From Sorghum bicolor (Eukaryota > Streptophyta > Magnoliopsida > Poales > Poaceae): DNA of 64,000 nucleotides. Below, one piece after another: positions 1-11,794 of this stretch. The stretch's first letter is position 1; each line of letters begins with the position of its first letter. The stretch is taken from assembly GCF_000003195.3 (NCBI RefSeq), contig NC_012871.2:43256434-43320433 (forward strand). Reading direction: 5' to 3'. Position numbers and translations under genes: made by a program. The notes below the pieces were generated by a model. The model saw only the letters and a program-made list of their open reading frames with translations, did not search any database and was not told the origin of the DNA.

Positions 1-2519
1 ACTACTGGGCCAAATGACCCCAAATTCAAACTACAGCTAGTTCATAAAGTTTACAACATATTTGATTTAGACAAGTCTTCAAGATAACCAAGTTATCATC
101 AAGCAAGGATTGAATTACTCCCTTGCTGTCCAGAACAGCTTTTAATCCTTTCATTAATTATTTAATGATATAGCCAAAACATAATCGGTATCAACCACAT
201 GACTTATGAGCACAAACATACTATAGGATTACTAGAACAACATATGTTAACTCCAAAACACTTAATAATAAGTCATTTATTAATTTAATTCTATAAAGGA
301 GCATAATTACAAGATACTAGCAAAAGTGCTCAGAAAAATCTATAAACATTACAGAAGCACAAGCATAGCATTTTGACATCACCATAAAAATTTCAGAGCA
401 ATTGCACATGCCAAACTTAGGATAAGCATTTAACATGTGACAAGGTGTTTATTTCATAAATTCAGAAACATGGCTTATATGGTGTCAAACAACAGATTTC
501 AGATTATTTACATACTACTATTATCATAAAGAAGTGTGACACCAAAGTAGAGCACCAGCATAAGCATCAATTATTTCCTATGATTTTAATAAGAAAACAA
601 GCCATATCTCAGTCATAAATTACATATCACAGAGGCATTACTCCAAAAATCATGAAATATTTATTGTAGCATTCTAATACCACACAGAGACTACCATAAA
701 AATTTCATAGCAAAAGGAGCATTAAAACAAAAGATATGAATTTACTCATGAATAACAAGATTAAATCCTAATAATTATTTTTCCCCGAAAACATGGTTCA
801 TTTTATATTTTTACAAAACAATAGCCATCTCAAAGAATCTCACAAAATTGGTTTCACAATTTTTGGATCTTAGAAACAGAAGATATGGTTTTCGCAAAAA
901 GCCAAAAACCTGGATTTGAATAAAAGAAAAGGAGGGAAGCGAGGTGACACTGACAGCGGGTCCTGCATGTCAGGGTCATCTTCCCCACAGTCGAGGCGAC
1001 TCTCGCCGGCGATTTCTCTGCGACGGCGAGGTCTCTGGCCAAACCTAGGGTACCAACATGACCGCCAGACCCTTGCGACTCGATTAACCCCCTTTTCCCC
1101 ACGGCGGAGCCACCGGAAATGGCTCGCCGTCGATCATGGCGGCTCGGCGGAGGTGCTCGGTGTTACGCCGGAGCTCTCAGGCCGGTAGAGCGCGACCTAG
1201 GGTTTCCTACAGCACCAGCGGACTACGGCGAAGCTTCCTAGGTAGGCGACTTGGCTTGAGACGGGGTGGAAGGAGGTGGCCACGAGAGAGCCCAACTCCG
1301 GCGGAAACACGGCGGCGCTGCGCGTCGTGTCCGGCGACGGTGAGCGCGGTAGAGCGTCCACCAAGTGGCGCAAACGCTTGCTAAGGACCTAAGCTACCTC
1401 TAGGACCTAACCAGAGAAGACGAGAGGATCCGAGGAGCTCAGCATTGAGTTCGTCGGAGAAGAAGGTCACGGTGACCTGATTTGGGGGAAGTTGGGAATG
1501 TCGGCTCACCTGAGGATTTCACGGCGAGTTAGCGAGTGGAGAGTGGAGAGCGGTTCATGGCGGAGCTGTGAGCGAAGTTTGGTGGACAGCAACGCAGCAA
1601 GGAGCGCGTACGAGCTCGCCGGATTGAGCTCGCTGCGGTCGCGTTTCTGGTGAGAGAGGGCGAGGCAGAAGGGAATGGACGCGTCCACTTCGCCCGGGGT
1701 GTCGCCGTGGAGGTCATGCGCGCGCTGGGAGCTGACGAGCGGGGCCAGGAGCGACGTACGGGTGCCAAATGTCGACGGAGCTCTGTCGCCGGTCGGCCAC
1801 GTCGACGAGCTCGGTTCTCATTTGGACAAAACGATGACCGACTGACAGAGCTACTTTGACAACAATTAACTCCCAAACCAGAGCGAGTGAGGAGATGATA
1901 TAATTGACAAAGTTGGAGTACTAACTGAGTTCTACAACATTGTCAACAGGAGCAAGAGCTATATCGGCTTGGTTTAAAAGATATGAAGCTTTCAAAATCG
2001 ATCGAGCAAACTGTTAATGCTAGGACTTAGCCAAATTTGGTTAAGTACCAAAACAGCACCCAAATCTGCCTTGAATGCACTTTTTGAGCAAGATGTGTCA
2101 TTTTCATGAGATGGCCATAAAACAAATTTTGTTCCTTACAAAATTTGCTACAACTTTGCTGTAGAAAGTTTTGACATGCAAACATTTTATGAAACACTTT
2201 TTAAAAGCCTAAGCAAAAGAGGTTTCTAGGGCCTATTTGTGTAAGTATGACTTAAGTGATTATTTTGGAGAAGTGATCAACATGAACATTGTTCCTAATG
2301 TTGAGTTAAGCATAGATAAAGTAATTACCAAGGCATAGAGCACAAACACAAGCATGGTACACACCAACACAAGCCTAGGAAGCCTATTTAGACACTTAAA
2401 TCATATTTTTGCATAGAATGACATGACTCAAGGTAGATGATGATCATGATATGCTTGAGTAAATGATGATGCTCATGTTATGCATGTGATTTATGCAACC
2501 ATAAGACTAGGGTATTACA
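1..2519 (-). repeat. LTR of a Tekay/Del-like gypsy element, cut by window edge
   Basis: The right edge ends ..GGGTATTACA. Read on the minus strand it begins TGTAATACCCTAG, the usual start of long Tekay/Del-type LTRs and close to the TGTAACACCC start of the larger element to the right. The composition also matches: AT-rich flanks with a GC-rich island at about 930-1830, like the island at about 7140-7990 in the neighbouring LTR. No purine tract lies outside the right edge, so this edge is probably the outer U3 end of a 5' LTR (element running leftwards out of the window) or of a solo LTR. Small ORFs in the GC-rich island show no domain and are not called as genes. Family assignment is by ends and layout only. 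Confidence 0.6.
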
Positions 2520-3404
2520 GCAAGGGCAAAAGCGATGGCAGGATGCGGAAGGGACTACAGCCGGGCGGAGCCCCGATATTTATAAGTGTCCTGTATCGGG
2601 CGGATCCAATAATCACGGTAACCTCCTCAATGAATGCACCGCCCAACGGTCCAATTCTTCTCTAACAGGATGTTACAGATTCCACCAACGGAACAACACC
2701 GCAACGGTAACCTCATAAAAAGGTGCGCCCAACGGGTAGGAAAATGAATCGCCGCGGCCCTTCCTTCCATCGCAAGGTAAGTTTGGCACGTGCCACCACA
2801 GGAATATCGAAGGAGCGTAAACTGGCCCATCGACTGGGTTCGACAGTCGCCCTCGAGTGCTCGAGTCAGGGACACCCGGTGGGAGGTCAAAATGAGGCAC
2901 CCCTCGAGAACTCACAGGGAGTATCCAAGGCAAAGGCAAGTAGGTCGAAAGGAATCCCCACGAGGGGAGGCGTCAAGCCACTGGACACTATCGAACGAGA
3001 TCAGTATCCTCGACCATGCTAGCCTAGCTTTAATGAGAATGCCTTCGGGCTGCAGCCAACCCCATCGAACGGGGCATGGGTTCACGCTTGGATTACCCGA
3101 TAATAGCTCACCCAAGACAATGGTGCTCACTCCGTCAGGAGTACATCATACACCTAGCCCCAGATGGGAAAAACCGGCAAACGAGGGTCGGAAGCCCCCT
3201 CCCAGACGAATACCCCTCGACGAAAAGGAAAGTTGGGAACGACCAGATCTGAAATTGTGATATAGACCTCAAAAGGAGTCCAAGACTCCTTCAAGGGCTC
3301 AGGGGCTACCCCCGCGAGGGTCGCTCGTGCGACCCCCACGGAAACTCGACCATCAGAAGAACCCTTGTTCGAACCCAAATGCTCAAACAGGTGCTCGGGG
3401 CTAC
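2520..3404 (+). other. 3' internal noncoding end of a Tat-like gypsy element
   Basis: This is GC-rich sequence without a credible coding frame between two LTRs. Its last bases (about 3390-3404, GGTGCTCGGGGCTAC) directly precede an LTR starting TGTTGAGG, the arrangement seen at the polypurine tract of grass Tat-type elements. I read it as the 3' untranslated part of a truncated Tat-like element. The left limit of the fragment is not resolved; the sequence from 2520 to about 2800 could belong to something else. Short ORFs here lack protein motifs. Confidence 0.5.
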
Positions 3405-4496
3405 TGTTGAGGATGTCAATAGGGGGTACCCCAGCAAACACTCACAATGTGAAGATCCACAAATGATTCGAGACTCAAGCTCGATAATCCAGTATAAATA
3501 TAGGATCATCAAAGCCGCGGTTCGATCCAGGGCGCGATATCGACCATGGCCTCAAATATAGAAGTAAGGTCGAGCAAATGGACAAGGGCTCGATAGCCAG
3601 TGGCCGTCAATTACGAAGAGAGCCTCGAGCGAATCGGTGAGCCTCGAGCACAAAAGCGTTCCCCGCCGCCTGTCGCGGGTATAGGAGCCAGAGCATTTAA
3701 TGCGACTGCGATGCTCCCACCTAACCCGACAGTCACGAGAAGCTTGATAGGGGATCAAGCACCCGTCAAAAATCCACTTTTTCCAGCTTTATCCTCAAGA
3801 TTGGAGAAAGGTACAACCCGGCACAGTGCGGCAGGCATAATATCCCTTCACGACACCCCTCGAGATGTTCAAGGTCAGTGCTCCTGCATCACGAAGTTGC
3901 CCGTGCCACCTGACCCTCGAGCAGGCACACTCCTTCCCAGGGAAGGATCGAGCGATGGAAGTCAGTGCTTCAACCACTCCAGACATGACTACTGCCACAA
4001 CGTACAAGCATGCTCGCGCCCAAACCAATACCATACGATATACTAGAGTTGAATTCAAGGAACGCACGCGTCATCATCACCAAAGCACCCTGTAACAACA
4101 TGGCTCGAGGCCACGCCGGTACGGAGGCCTCGAGTAGGTCAGCGCCATACCCCTATCGAGGCCTACTCAAACACCTACACCCTGTAACCTAGGTCTCCCC
4201 TTGGAACTATAAAAGGGGACGCCGAGGACGATATCAAACAAGACATCTAGAATACATGATTCACTCACCACCACAACCAGCTGGGACTTAGATCCCTCAG
4301 CTACATTCACTTGTATTCACCCCTGTACAAGCACTTAGGTGCAAGATAATACACACTCTCCCCCCCACTGGACATAGGGCCTTCTTTTGCCCGAACCAGG
4401 ATTAATCCTTGTGTCACTCTTGCATAACCATCCAAAAAGGGAGCACGCATACAAATTCACTCGTTGGTGTTACCCCCCAGGGTCAAAACACCAACA
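3405..4496 (+). repeat. 1.09-kb LTR of a Tat-like gypsy element
   Basis: It starts TGTTGAGG and ends ACACCAACA, so the ends form the short inverted repeat TGTTG/CAACA typical of LTRs. It is preceded by a polypurine-like tract, has a TATA box about 290 bp from its right end, and no coding frame. No second copy is in the window, so it is the surviving 3' LTR of a truncated element. The 83 bp that follow (4497-4579) are AT-rich flank before the next element. Confidence 0.7.
4208..4215 (+). promoter_or_regulatory. TATA box of the Tat-like LTR
   Basis: TATAAAAG in a GC-rich setting within the LTR, placed where the U3/R boundary is expected. It would drive rightward transcription. Confidence 0.6.
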
Positions 4497-4579
4497 AGAA
4501 AATAATTAAATAGGGTCACGAAATTAAAAAGTTTCAAATCGTTAACCCAAGTTTACTAACACGTAGATCTCATGATTAC

Positions 4580-7500
4580 TGTAACAGAACCGTCCAAATT
4601 ATAAGAGATTAAGCCTAATAGTGACCATTTGCACAGTCAAACCATCGAGCTTAAGCCCATATAATCCCGGTAGTCCATGAAATCTAGAAGGATTTGAAAC
4701 CACAACTCATACATACAGCCAAGATCGTAATAAGTTCAGCGGTCACTATTCACAATTACATCTAGTGCACAACATTAAACAATTACATCAGAGTACTTAA
4801 AATTATTACAAACTAAGTTCTCAAATAGTGGAAGCTTCATAGTTTGAAAGTAACACACACACAAATTCAGTTTGATACAGTGCCATAGTTTGGTCATTCC
4901 CACAAAAGCAAAAGAGAAGATAGAGTGACCATCGCCCTTGGTCTAGTCATCGCCTATTGCTGGGTACAAGCAGAGGATGCAATAATCATAGTGCATTTGA
5001 CCATCTGCAAACCAACATGGGAATAGAACCCTGAGTACGAGAAAGTACTCAGCTAGACTTACCCGTCATAAACCAAAAATAAAGACTCTTCAAGGATCAT
5101 GAAGGCTGTATGGTGGGGTAGCTGAGACTTTTTTGCATAAAAGCATTATTCCTCTAAACATAGTTTAGAGACCATTCTTCTTTTAATTAGCTCAAGTTTG
5201 ATAATATCATTACCTATTATCTAGGTTTGCACCTGTACTATTACAAGCAAGTGTAGTAATATGATGGTACCTCATCATAGCATTCATAAATCATTTATCA
5301 TCATAACCCAAGTGTTCCATAATCCTTACTACGAGGACAAAGCTCATGTCAAGTGCTCACTATCCAAGAGCGATGGCGATTCGAATCGATTTCTGACCAG
5401 CTGGTGAGTTATTCCACACACAAATCACACTCACTGATCAAGTGAGCTACAGATCACCGTGTTGCACTATCTAGGACCAAATCGCGGGTTCGGCAGGCAC
5501 CGCCAGTACCCGTGGACCGTTCCGGCGACCGAGGTATCCAAGGTATACCAAGGTTGCACGCCGCGCCCTCGTCGTTCTCCTCAACCATCACCAATAGAGC
5601 ACATGGCGGCTCGACTCCCGGCCCGGATAGTGTTCAGGCTTCGCGGTCGGAATGACTTATCCTTCCAGCTAAGTGTGGGGCATGCGTTCAACATGACAAG
5701 AGGGCTGTCAACGATCGGTCCTTAATCGACACAGGCAGGGGCACTATGATCAACCCACCACAAGACCCTGCCCGGTCTCAAATTCCTTTCCACACTTGGT
5801 TATTCTTCCCCATAGCAATTACAACTAATCAAACAGGTGTCCACCTATATCTCACAGGTGACAGGAAATCACCCGACTTCTACCGGACTAAGCAAACTAA
5901 GCATGGACTCCGTGCCTATCTACATAGGACAAGGTAGATAAACAAATGGTGATATCAAGGAGTACTTATGCATCAACGGTATCAAGCAATTCCTATCACT
6001 TAAATGCAACATAGTAGAACAAGCATAATATATCATTTAAGTTAGCGAGAATAGGGAGACTTAGAATGCTCCGGGGCTTGCCTTTCTCAAACTGCTCGGT
6101 TTGTGGTCCGGGCACTCCTGTAGCTCTTGTCCGAGCTCCGGTCCTCCTAGAGGTTCCTGCTCCTCGTGTCCCACCTCGTTCTCCTGCGAGCCTGTATGAT
6201 GCATGTGTGCCCATGAGTGGAGTGCGAGATGCCCAGGGTGCAATGCTTATACAAGTGGATACCAGATGACCATGACATGATGCATAGATGATATAAGTGG
6301 TCACTTTTACAAGGTAGTCAACATCATCCAAGAACATGAAATCAAACTAAATATTTATTACATTCTCTTCTACAAGTTGCCTTCAAGGTTAACCAGCAAG
6401 CTCACATGATGCTTCAAAGATACACCAAACATCCTCTTACTTTATTTAATCTATGTATAACAATTCATAATTTATCTATCCACTTTTAGGACTACAACAG
6501 TAGCATATATGTCTGTTTATCAATAAATTCCACAAAAATTACAGGAGACTACTAATCAATCATAAAGTCTACCATAAATTTCTCATAATATTTGGATATT
6601 TATTTTGAGCTACAAAAATCACAAGATTAATCTATATAAGCAAGTATAAATACCCTACTGTGGTATAAGTGTCAAACAGCAGATTTCATATTTTTATAAT
6701 TAACTTGTTAACATAAGAAATACCCACAAAAATTTCGAGATCAATTGCATGATCCAATTATTTATTAAAAATCATAAACCACTGCCATGCAAGAATTTAA
6801 ATCACCATAAAATAATTCATACAGCAAATAGTGTGTAACATATTTTTAATCATCCATGCAGAGCCACCAAAACAAGTTTCATATTTTTCTGAGCTATATT
6901 TTAATTACTATGCATTTTCCAATTTTCAGCCAAAAATATGGATTAAATATATTTGTACAGAAAAATTATTCAAACATGACATGCAACCACACCAAACTAT
7001 AGATCTAAGATTATAGAACATATCAAAATTTATTTCTTCCGTTTTGGAGCTATATATCTCAAGATATGGATTTTATATCATTTAAACTATTTTCTGGAAA
7101 TTATTTTCTGAAAACCAAATCGAAATCAGGATGAAAAACATTAAAGACACCCGGATCTCTACCCATCTCGGTCCCTCCTGCGACTGACAGTGGGTCCCCG
7201 CCCCCACTGGTCAGCGTGACCGAGAGGGAGGGCACCTCCGACGAGCGGATCTCATCAGCGGTGAGGTCCCCGGCCACGGGGCGAGCACCATCGTGCTCCC
7301 CGCAGCGAGGCGCACCCAAGGGTGCTCTTGGATCGGCCGGAAGACACCCAGAGCACCCTCGCGAGCATGCATGGCGGCACGGCGGCGCGGCTCGCCGTAG
7401 CCAGGCCGCTCCGGTGCGGTAGAGCGCGCGCGGGGTTCCGTCGAGGCTTCCCCGTCGAGCTACGGACCTAACGCGCCCAAAAGCAAGCGAAACGAGGCAG

Positions 7501-8471
7501 AAACGAGCGAGGTTCGACGCGGCGGAGCACTCCGACGAGGTCGGGGAAACTCCGGCGAGCGATTGACGGCATGCGGCGGTCTCTCACCTCGGTAGAGCGT
7601 GCGCAGAAGCTTTCCGCGGCGAAGACGAGTGCAGTGGTGGTTTTGGCGCCGAGGATAGGTCACTGGTGTGGTCGGTGGTGAGCGGTGGAGCTCTCTGGCG
7701 ATGGCGCTGCGGCGGAGCGGCTACGGCTGCGGCGCTCGCGAGTAGAGGAAAGAGAGCAGAGCGGGGAGGGGCAGAATGGAGTGGCCTGGGGGCGCAGGGC
7801 GGCGTTCCGACCAAGTTAAGGCCGGTCGGCCGCGGCGCGTCCACGACGCCGACATACGGCCGCCACGTGGCCGGCGTCGGGTGGACGAAGGCGGGCGTCC
7901 GTGCGCTGGAGAGAGAGGGAGGGGAAACCAGGCCGCGCTGTTTGGCTTGGCCGAAAGGGAGGCGGGTCAGCCCAGCAGCGCCTGCCCCCTTTTCTTTTTT
8001 TTTTGAAATTATTTTCCCAAAAGCTTAAATGAGGCTTTTTGAAGCTTTTACAGATCTTTTTAGGGGTTGGAGTAAAAAGAAGAATTGTTCCCCAAAAAAT
8101 TCCCTACAACTTTATCTTAATAAGCAAAGCCAAATTCCAAATAGAATTTGAATCATAAATTAAAACTAGTTCTAGGTTTTTAATAAATTCATTTTAGGGA
8201 TTTTTGTATAAATTCCATTTCTCAATTCTTATAGCTCCAAAAATTTCACAAAATTCCTTTTAAATTTTCTAACAAATATTTCAACCTAATTTCGGCATTT
8301 CAAGAAATTTAGAAGTAAGCATAATATTTTTACCATATTTAATTCTCATAAAACAAAGCACATAAAATCACAATTGAAAGAAGAACATGTTCATGCAATG
8401 CTATGCTTGATGATAATGCTTATGGATGAGTTTATGAGACTAAGTGCATGCTTAACACCTAGGGTGTTACA
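4580..8471 (-). repeat. 3' LTR of the Tekay-like element (3.9 kb)
   Basis: Starts TGTAACAGAACCG and ends GGGTGTTACA on the plus strand; on the minus strand this is TGTAACACCC..CTGTTACA. It is nearly identical to 61278-64000 wherever both are visible, including the patches around 5459-5937 and 62157-62650. It has a GC-rich island near 7140-7990 and otherwise AT-rich sequence. One visible difference is an 18-bp extra stretch near 62868 in the 5' LTR, absent near 6155. ORFs inside it are short, lack domains and are not genes. Confidence 0.9.
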
Positions 8472-8487
8472 GCCCTTCCCCCCTTAG
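8472..8487 (-). promoter_or_regulatory. Polypurine tract of the Tekay-like element
   Basis: On the minus strand the sequence reads TAAGGGGGGAAGGGC immediately before the LTR start TGTAACACCC. This is the plus-strand priming site and fixes the orientation of the element. Confidence 0.9.
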
Positions 8488-8507
8488 GGAAATCTCGTCC
8501 TGAGATT

Positions 8508-8792
8508 TTAGGTTACTAACCATTTCTTATGAAATTTTGGATAAACTGTTTTTAGGTAATCCTCGGTTTCCCAGGTTGCATCTCTATTGTCGTGATGACT
8601 CCACACCACCTTGTAAGTCTTGACAACTCTATTCCGGGTTACTCGCTCCTTGGTATCTATGATACCCACTGGTTGTTCCTTGTATTCTAAATCTGCCTTT
8701 ATCTTGGTTCCTCGGGGTTCAATCCTTTGCTCGGGTACTTTCAAACATTTCCGTAGCTGCGACACATGGAAGACTGGGAAGATTGAACTCAA
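8508..8792 (-). pseudogene. Integrase C-terminus with chromodomain, Tekay-like element
   Basis: This segment is the end of pol. It begins with the integrase tail motif FPVFHVSQLRKC, followed by a chromodomain running from about PVGIIDTKERV through YKVVWSHHDNRDATWETED to YPKFHKKW. In chromoviruses this domain follows the integrase and reads histone marks, commonly methylated H3K9, to guide insertion; that is family knowledge, not shown here. The aromatic residues W of VVWSHH and W of ATWE are present. This reading frame is open to its stop, but upstream integrase parts are in other frames or behind stops. The same element also carries an ORF with an H3-like tail at 59412-60455. Confidence 0.85.
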
Positions 8793-9639
8793 CTCTTCAG
8801 GTAACTGAATCTTGTAGGCTACAGGGCCTTTTCTTTCTAGTATCTAATACGGTCCCACATATCTGGGTGCAAGCTTGCTTCGAACTCGGAAATGCTGAAC
8901 TTTCTTCATTGGCGTAACCTTGAGGTAAACATAGTCACCTATATTGAATTCGAGCGGCCTTCTTCTCTTATCAGCATAACTCTTTTGTCGCGATTGTGCC
9001 GCCTTCATATGCTGCTGTATGATTTGCACCTTTTTCTCAGCCTCGTTCATGAAGTCGATACCATAGTATCTCCTTTCACCAGGTTCGACCCAGTTTAACA
9101 AAGTTCAACACTTACGACCATATAACGCTTCGAACGGAGCCATCTTGATACTCTCTTGATAGCTATTATTGTATGAGAACTTAGCCAAAGGCAACCATGA
9201 TTTCCATGATCCCTAGGACGATAACACACAAGCGCTCAGCATATCTTCTAGCACTTGATTGAGTCTTTCCGTTTGACCCGAGGTTTGGGGATGGTACGCT
9301 GTGCTTCTTATCAGACTAGTCCCCAAACTCTTATGCATTCGCTCCCAGAAATGAGCGGTGAAGTGCGGTCCCCTATCTGATATGATGGTCTTAGGAATAC
9401 CATGTAGCTTGACGATCTCGGCCATGGGAGGTCTGTACGTGTTCTTAACTGGAATGAAATGAGCTGACTTGGTCAATCGATCTATGATTACCCAAATCGA
9501 GTCATTCCCCTTTCGTGTTGTCGGTAAAACCGTGATAAAGTCTATACTGACCTCTTCCCATTTCCACTCTGGAACTGACAATGGTTGCAACAGACCTGCA
9601 GGTTTCATATGTATAGCCTTGACTCTGTAACACGTGTCA
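8793..9639 (-). pseudogene. Integrase core, Tekay-like element (broken)
   Basis: Minus-strand fragments of the integrase catalytic core. SIDFITVLP carries the first Asp, IISDRGPHF the second, and HPQTSGQTERLNQ the Glu. The piece continues through [12 protein letters not shown] and GERRYYGIDF towards the chromodomain. Breaks: a TAG near 9213, a TGA near 9105 that looks like a former Arg codon, and a probable small in-frame loss around NTYRPPMAEIVKLHG, where homologues have several more residues. The upstream zinc-finger half lies at 34525-34700; a CRM-like concatemer sits between, so the frame reads directly into foreign LTR sequence at 9644. Confidence 0.85.
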
Positions 9640-9644
9640 CAACA
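9640..9644. repeat. Left target-site duplication CAACA of the CRM-like block
   Basis: CAACA directly precedes the LTR start TGATGAGG and is repeated at 34520-34524 directly after the inverted LTR end CCTCATCA. Removing the block with one CAACA restores continuity of the integrase zinc-finger region. Confidence 0.85.
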
Positions 9645-10816
9645 TGATGAGGACATCCCAACCAAGCATGCTCCATCTAATTCCACGCCAACCTCTACAC
9701 CGACTACGCCGGCACCAGCCCAAGCCATTGATGGAGCAATTACACGTAGCCGAGCCAAGAAGCTACAACAAGAGGTGAACGCGCTACTTTGTGAGAGTTC
9801 TATTAATGTTAATGAGAATATTATACTACCTAAGTGTTCTACTTTGGTTATGCTTAGGTATACACATGAGGAGGGAGGTGACCTGGATCGCAAGGATTGG
9901 AACAACACGGTGCAGAACGGACCAGTTGAAAGAAGGGCAGATCGGACCAGTGCGGTGCAGAACGGACCAGTTGAAAGAAAAGATCATAACTTTCAGTTTC
10001 GAGATGCTATGAAGGCCCATGAGCACTTGTTGGAAAGCTCTTCGAGTTTACTTTCCAATGAATCAAGTAGCGACCAGTTTGGATACCCCATATTACCTGC
10101 AGACCAGAATTAGTACAGACTGCTCAGAAGGTCAACAGTCTGTCGTGACAGAATGTTGGTACAACTTGCCAAGTAAAACTGTACCAATCTACAGCGTTTC
10201 GTGGTGCATGGAATATATTGATGGAAATCTCTCGGAGTCTAGTTTCACACCCAAGAAACGGATCATCATTTGGACTTCCCAATAAAAAGTTATGGTCAGT
10301 TTATTAGAAACTGCTCTGGAGGCCAACAGTCACACGAAGTCACTTCGGGAATCCATTTCGAGGGGACCTTTCACATTGTCTTCCCTCAGAAACTCTATTT
10401 CGTTTTCATACCTATCTAGCAGGGCTGTTGCTAGTATAAATACCCCCTAAGACTCATTGTAATCCAAGACTTATGATATTGAGAATACAAACCACTTTGT
10501 TCAGCTGTGTGCTAACAAATTCAGAGAGAGATCTCTACCCCTTTGCTCTTGTGTTTTCCTTCGCGGAGATTACAGAAGCGGCCGCGTCATCGGCACCCAA
10601 TCCGTGCTCCTGATCCTCGAGTTCAGGTTGCGTAGGTTGGTTCTTTGAGAGTGTGGTTGGGCGAATCCTTGGTTCAGGCTGCCGTATAGAGACGGTGGTT
10701 GGCTCCTTGTGCGTGTCGTCAGGTTGCACTAGTTATCCTCGCTGCTTGCAGCAAGTTATCGGCTGATCTTCAGCTAGTTATCCCACGTCGTGAAGATCGG
10801 GACAACGACCTCACCA
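9645..10816 (+). repeat. 5' LTR of CRM-like copy 1 (1172 bp)
   Basis: Starts TGATGAGG and ends CCTCACCA, nearly perfect inverted ends. Homologous to 33348-34519 and 26800-27968 on the minus strand. The first 260 bp or so also encode, in the 3' LTR context, the last residues of the polyprotein (motifs [13 protein letters not shown] and [15 protein letters not shown]). A 27-bp unit is repeated perfectly at 9908-9934 and 9953-9979. The U5 side holds a GCGGCCGC site present in all copies. Confidence 0.9.
10435..10442 (+). promoter_or_regulatory. TATA box in LTR of CRM-like copy 1
   Basis: TATAAATA about 790 bp into the LTR, followed by the conserved R-U5 region. Equivalent sites occur in the minus-strand LTRs near 27172-27179 and 33723-33730. 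Confidence 0.65.
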
Positions 10817-10872
10817 TCTGACGACACGCATAGTTTGGATATCTTGCCCTAAGTCAAATCTGGTATCAAAGC
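10817..10872 (+). promoter_or_regulatory. Primer binding site region of copy 1 with 42-nt extra segment
   Basis: The tRNA-iMet-type primer site TGGTATCAAAGC is at 10861-10872. In copies 2 and 4 it follows the LTR after two bases. Here 42 additional bases (about 10819-10860) separate LTR end and primer site, bounded by ATCTG on both sides, so it is an insertion here or a deletion between repeats in the others. Confidence 0.8.
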
Positions 10873-11794
10873 TCAAGTTTCCACGGTAGGATTTTCACCC
10901 TTAGCTACATATATATATCTTGTTCGTCCTATCCACCAAAAAGCCATAAAAAAATTGCATTAGCCCTTTGTTTCAATCTGTTTTTCTTGTGAGTTTGGTT
11001 AAGTTTCAGTCCATTAGAGTTTTGTTTAGTTGCTGATCATCATATCCTTTGTGTGTCCTTTGTGCCTCTTTTATATTTACAAATCCCTAAAGAAAATCTG
11101 AAAACGGTATCATCCTTCGCGTAAACTTTGAGCCTATCAAGTTAGAACGCTGACGGTTGTGTCTTGTTTCAAAAAAAAAGTGTGTGCAAGTGTTATATCT
11201 GCTCTTGTTCTTAGTTATAAAAAAAAGGTATCAAAAAAAAGGAAAGTGAAAAAAAAGAGAGTTGAGGAAGAAAAGTTGTGAAGAAAGAGTAGAAAATTCA
11301 CTCTGTTTATGTGCTCAAGTTCTGAATTTTATATCAAGTCACACAATCAGTCATTATCCATCTTTGGTGCAAAATTTTGCTTGGGTTTGATTGCAACACT
11401 TGCATCCTAGGCATACTCCTTGTTTGCATCAAATCTGAATTATCTTTGCACGTGTGTTTGATCTATTTACATCACTCATATCTTGTGGTCAGCACTAGGC
11501 ATTGAACTTCTAGTTTGGATTGTGGTTTAACTTTACAATATCAAGAATTCAGACTGCATTCCTTGTGAAATATATCCCCACCAAGCTCCACAAATAACCC
11601 ACCGTCATAGGAAAATACTGATCTTGGATTCTCCCAACCATCATTCTCGGTTACCACCTCGCATTGGCCGTTGTAATCTGCGGGGAACTCACATGAGCTT
11701 CGGTTGGTAAGAGAGGTGAGATTGTGAGATTCCACATATAATTCCCTATTCTATATATATTGTTGCTTTGCCTTCACTAATTTTTTACAGCAAG
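10873..11794 (+). other. Untranslated leader of CRM-like copy 1
   Basis: About 920 bp between primer site and gag ATG with no convincing ORF. It contains A-rich runs (about 11170-11260), probably the packaging and leader region. Immediately before gag lies a pyrimidine stretch followed by ACAG (about 11781-11790), which resembles a splice acceptor. The same leader is present on the minus strand in copies 2 and 4. Confidence 0.6.

Noticed and set aside
916..1876. GC-rich ORFs in the left LTR; similarly 7216-8028 in the Tekay 3' LTR
   Set aside because: Arg/Pro-rich low-complexity translations in both strands, in GC-rich LTR islands, without domains or codon consistency.
4497..4579. Possible target duplication of the Tat-like LTR
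   Set aside because: The left end of that element is truncated, so no matching repeat can be shown.
5459..5937. Short ORFs repeated at 62157-62650
   Set aside because: The repetition is explained by the two LTRs of one element; the frames are short and differ between the copies.
10580..10590. NotI site GCGGCCGC as a sign of vector or linker contamination
   Set aside because: The site occurs at the same place in all LTR copies (also near 21952, 27028 and 33580) with natural flanks, so it is part of the LTR.
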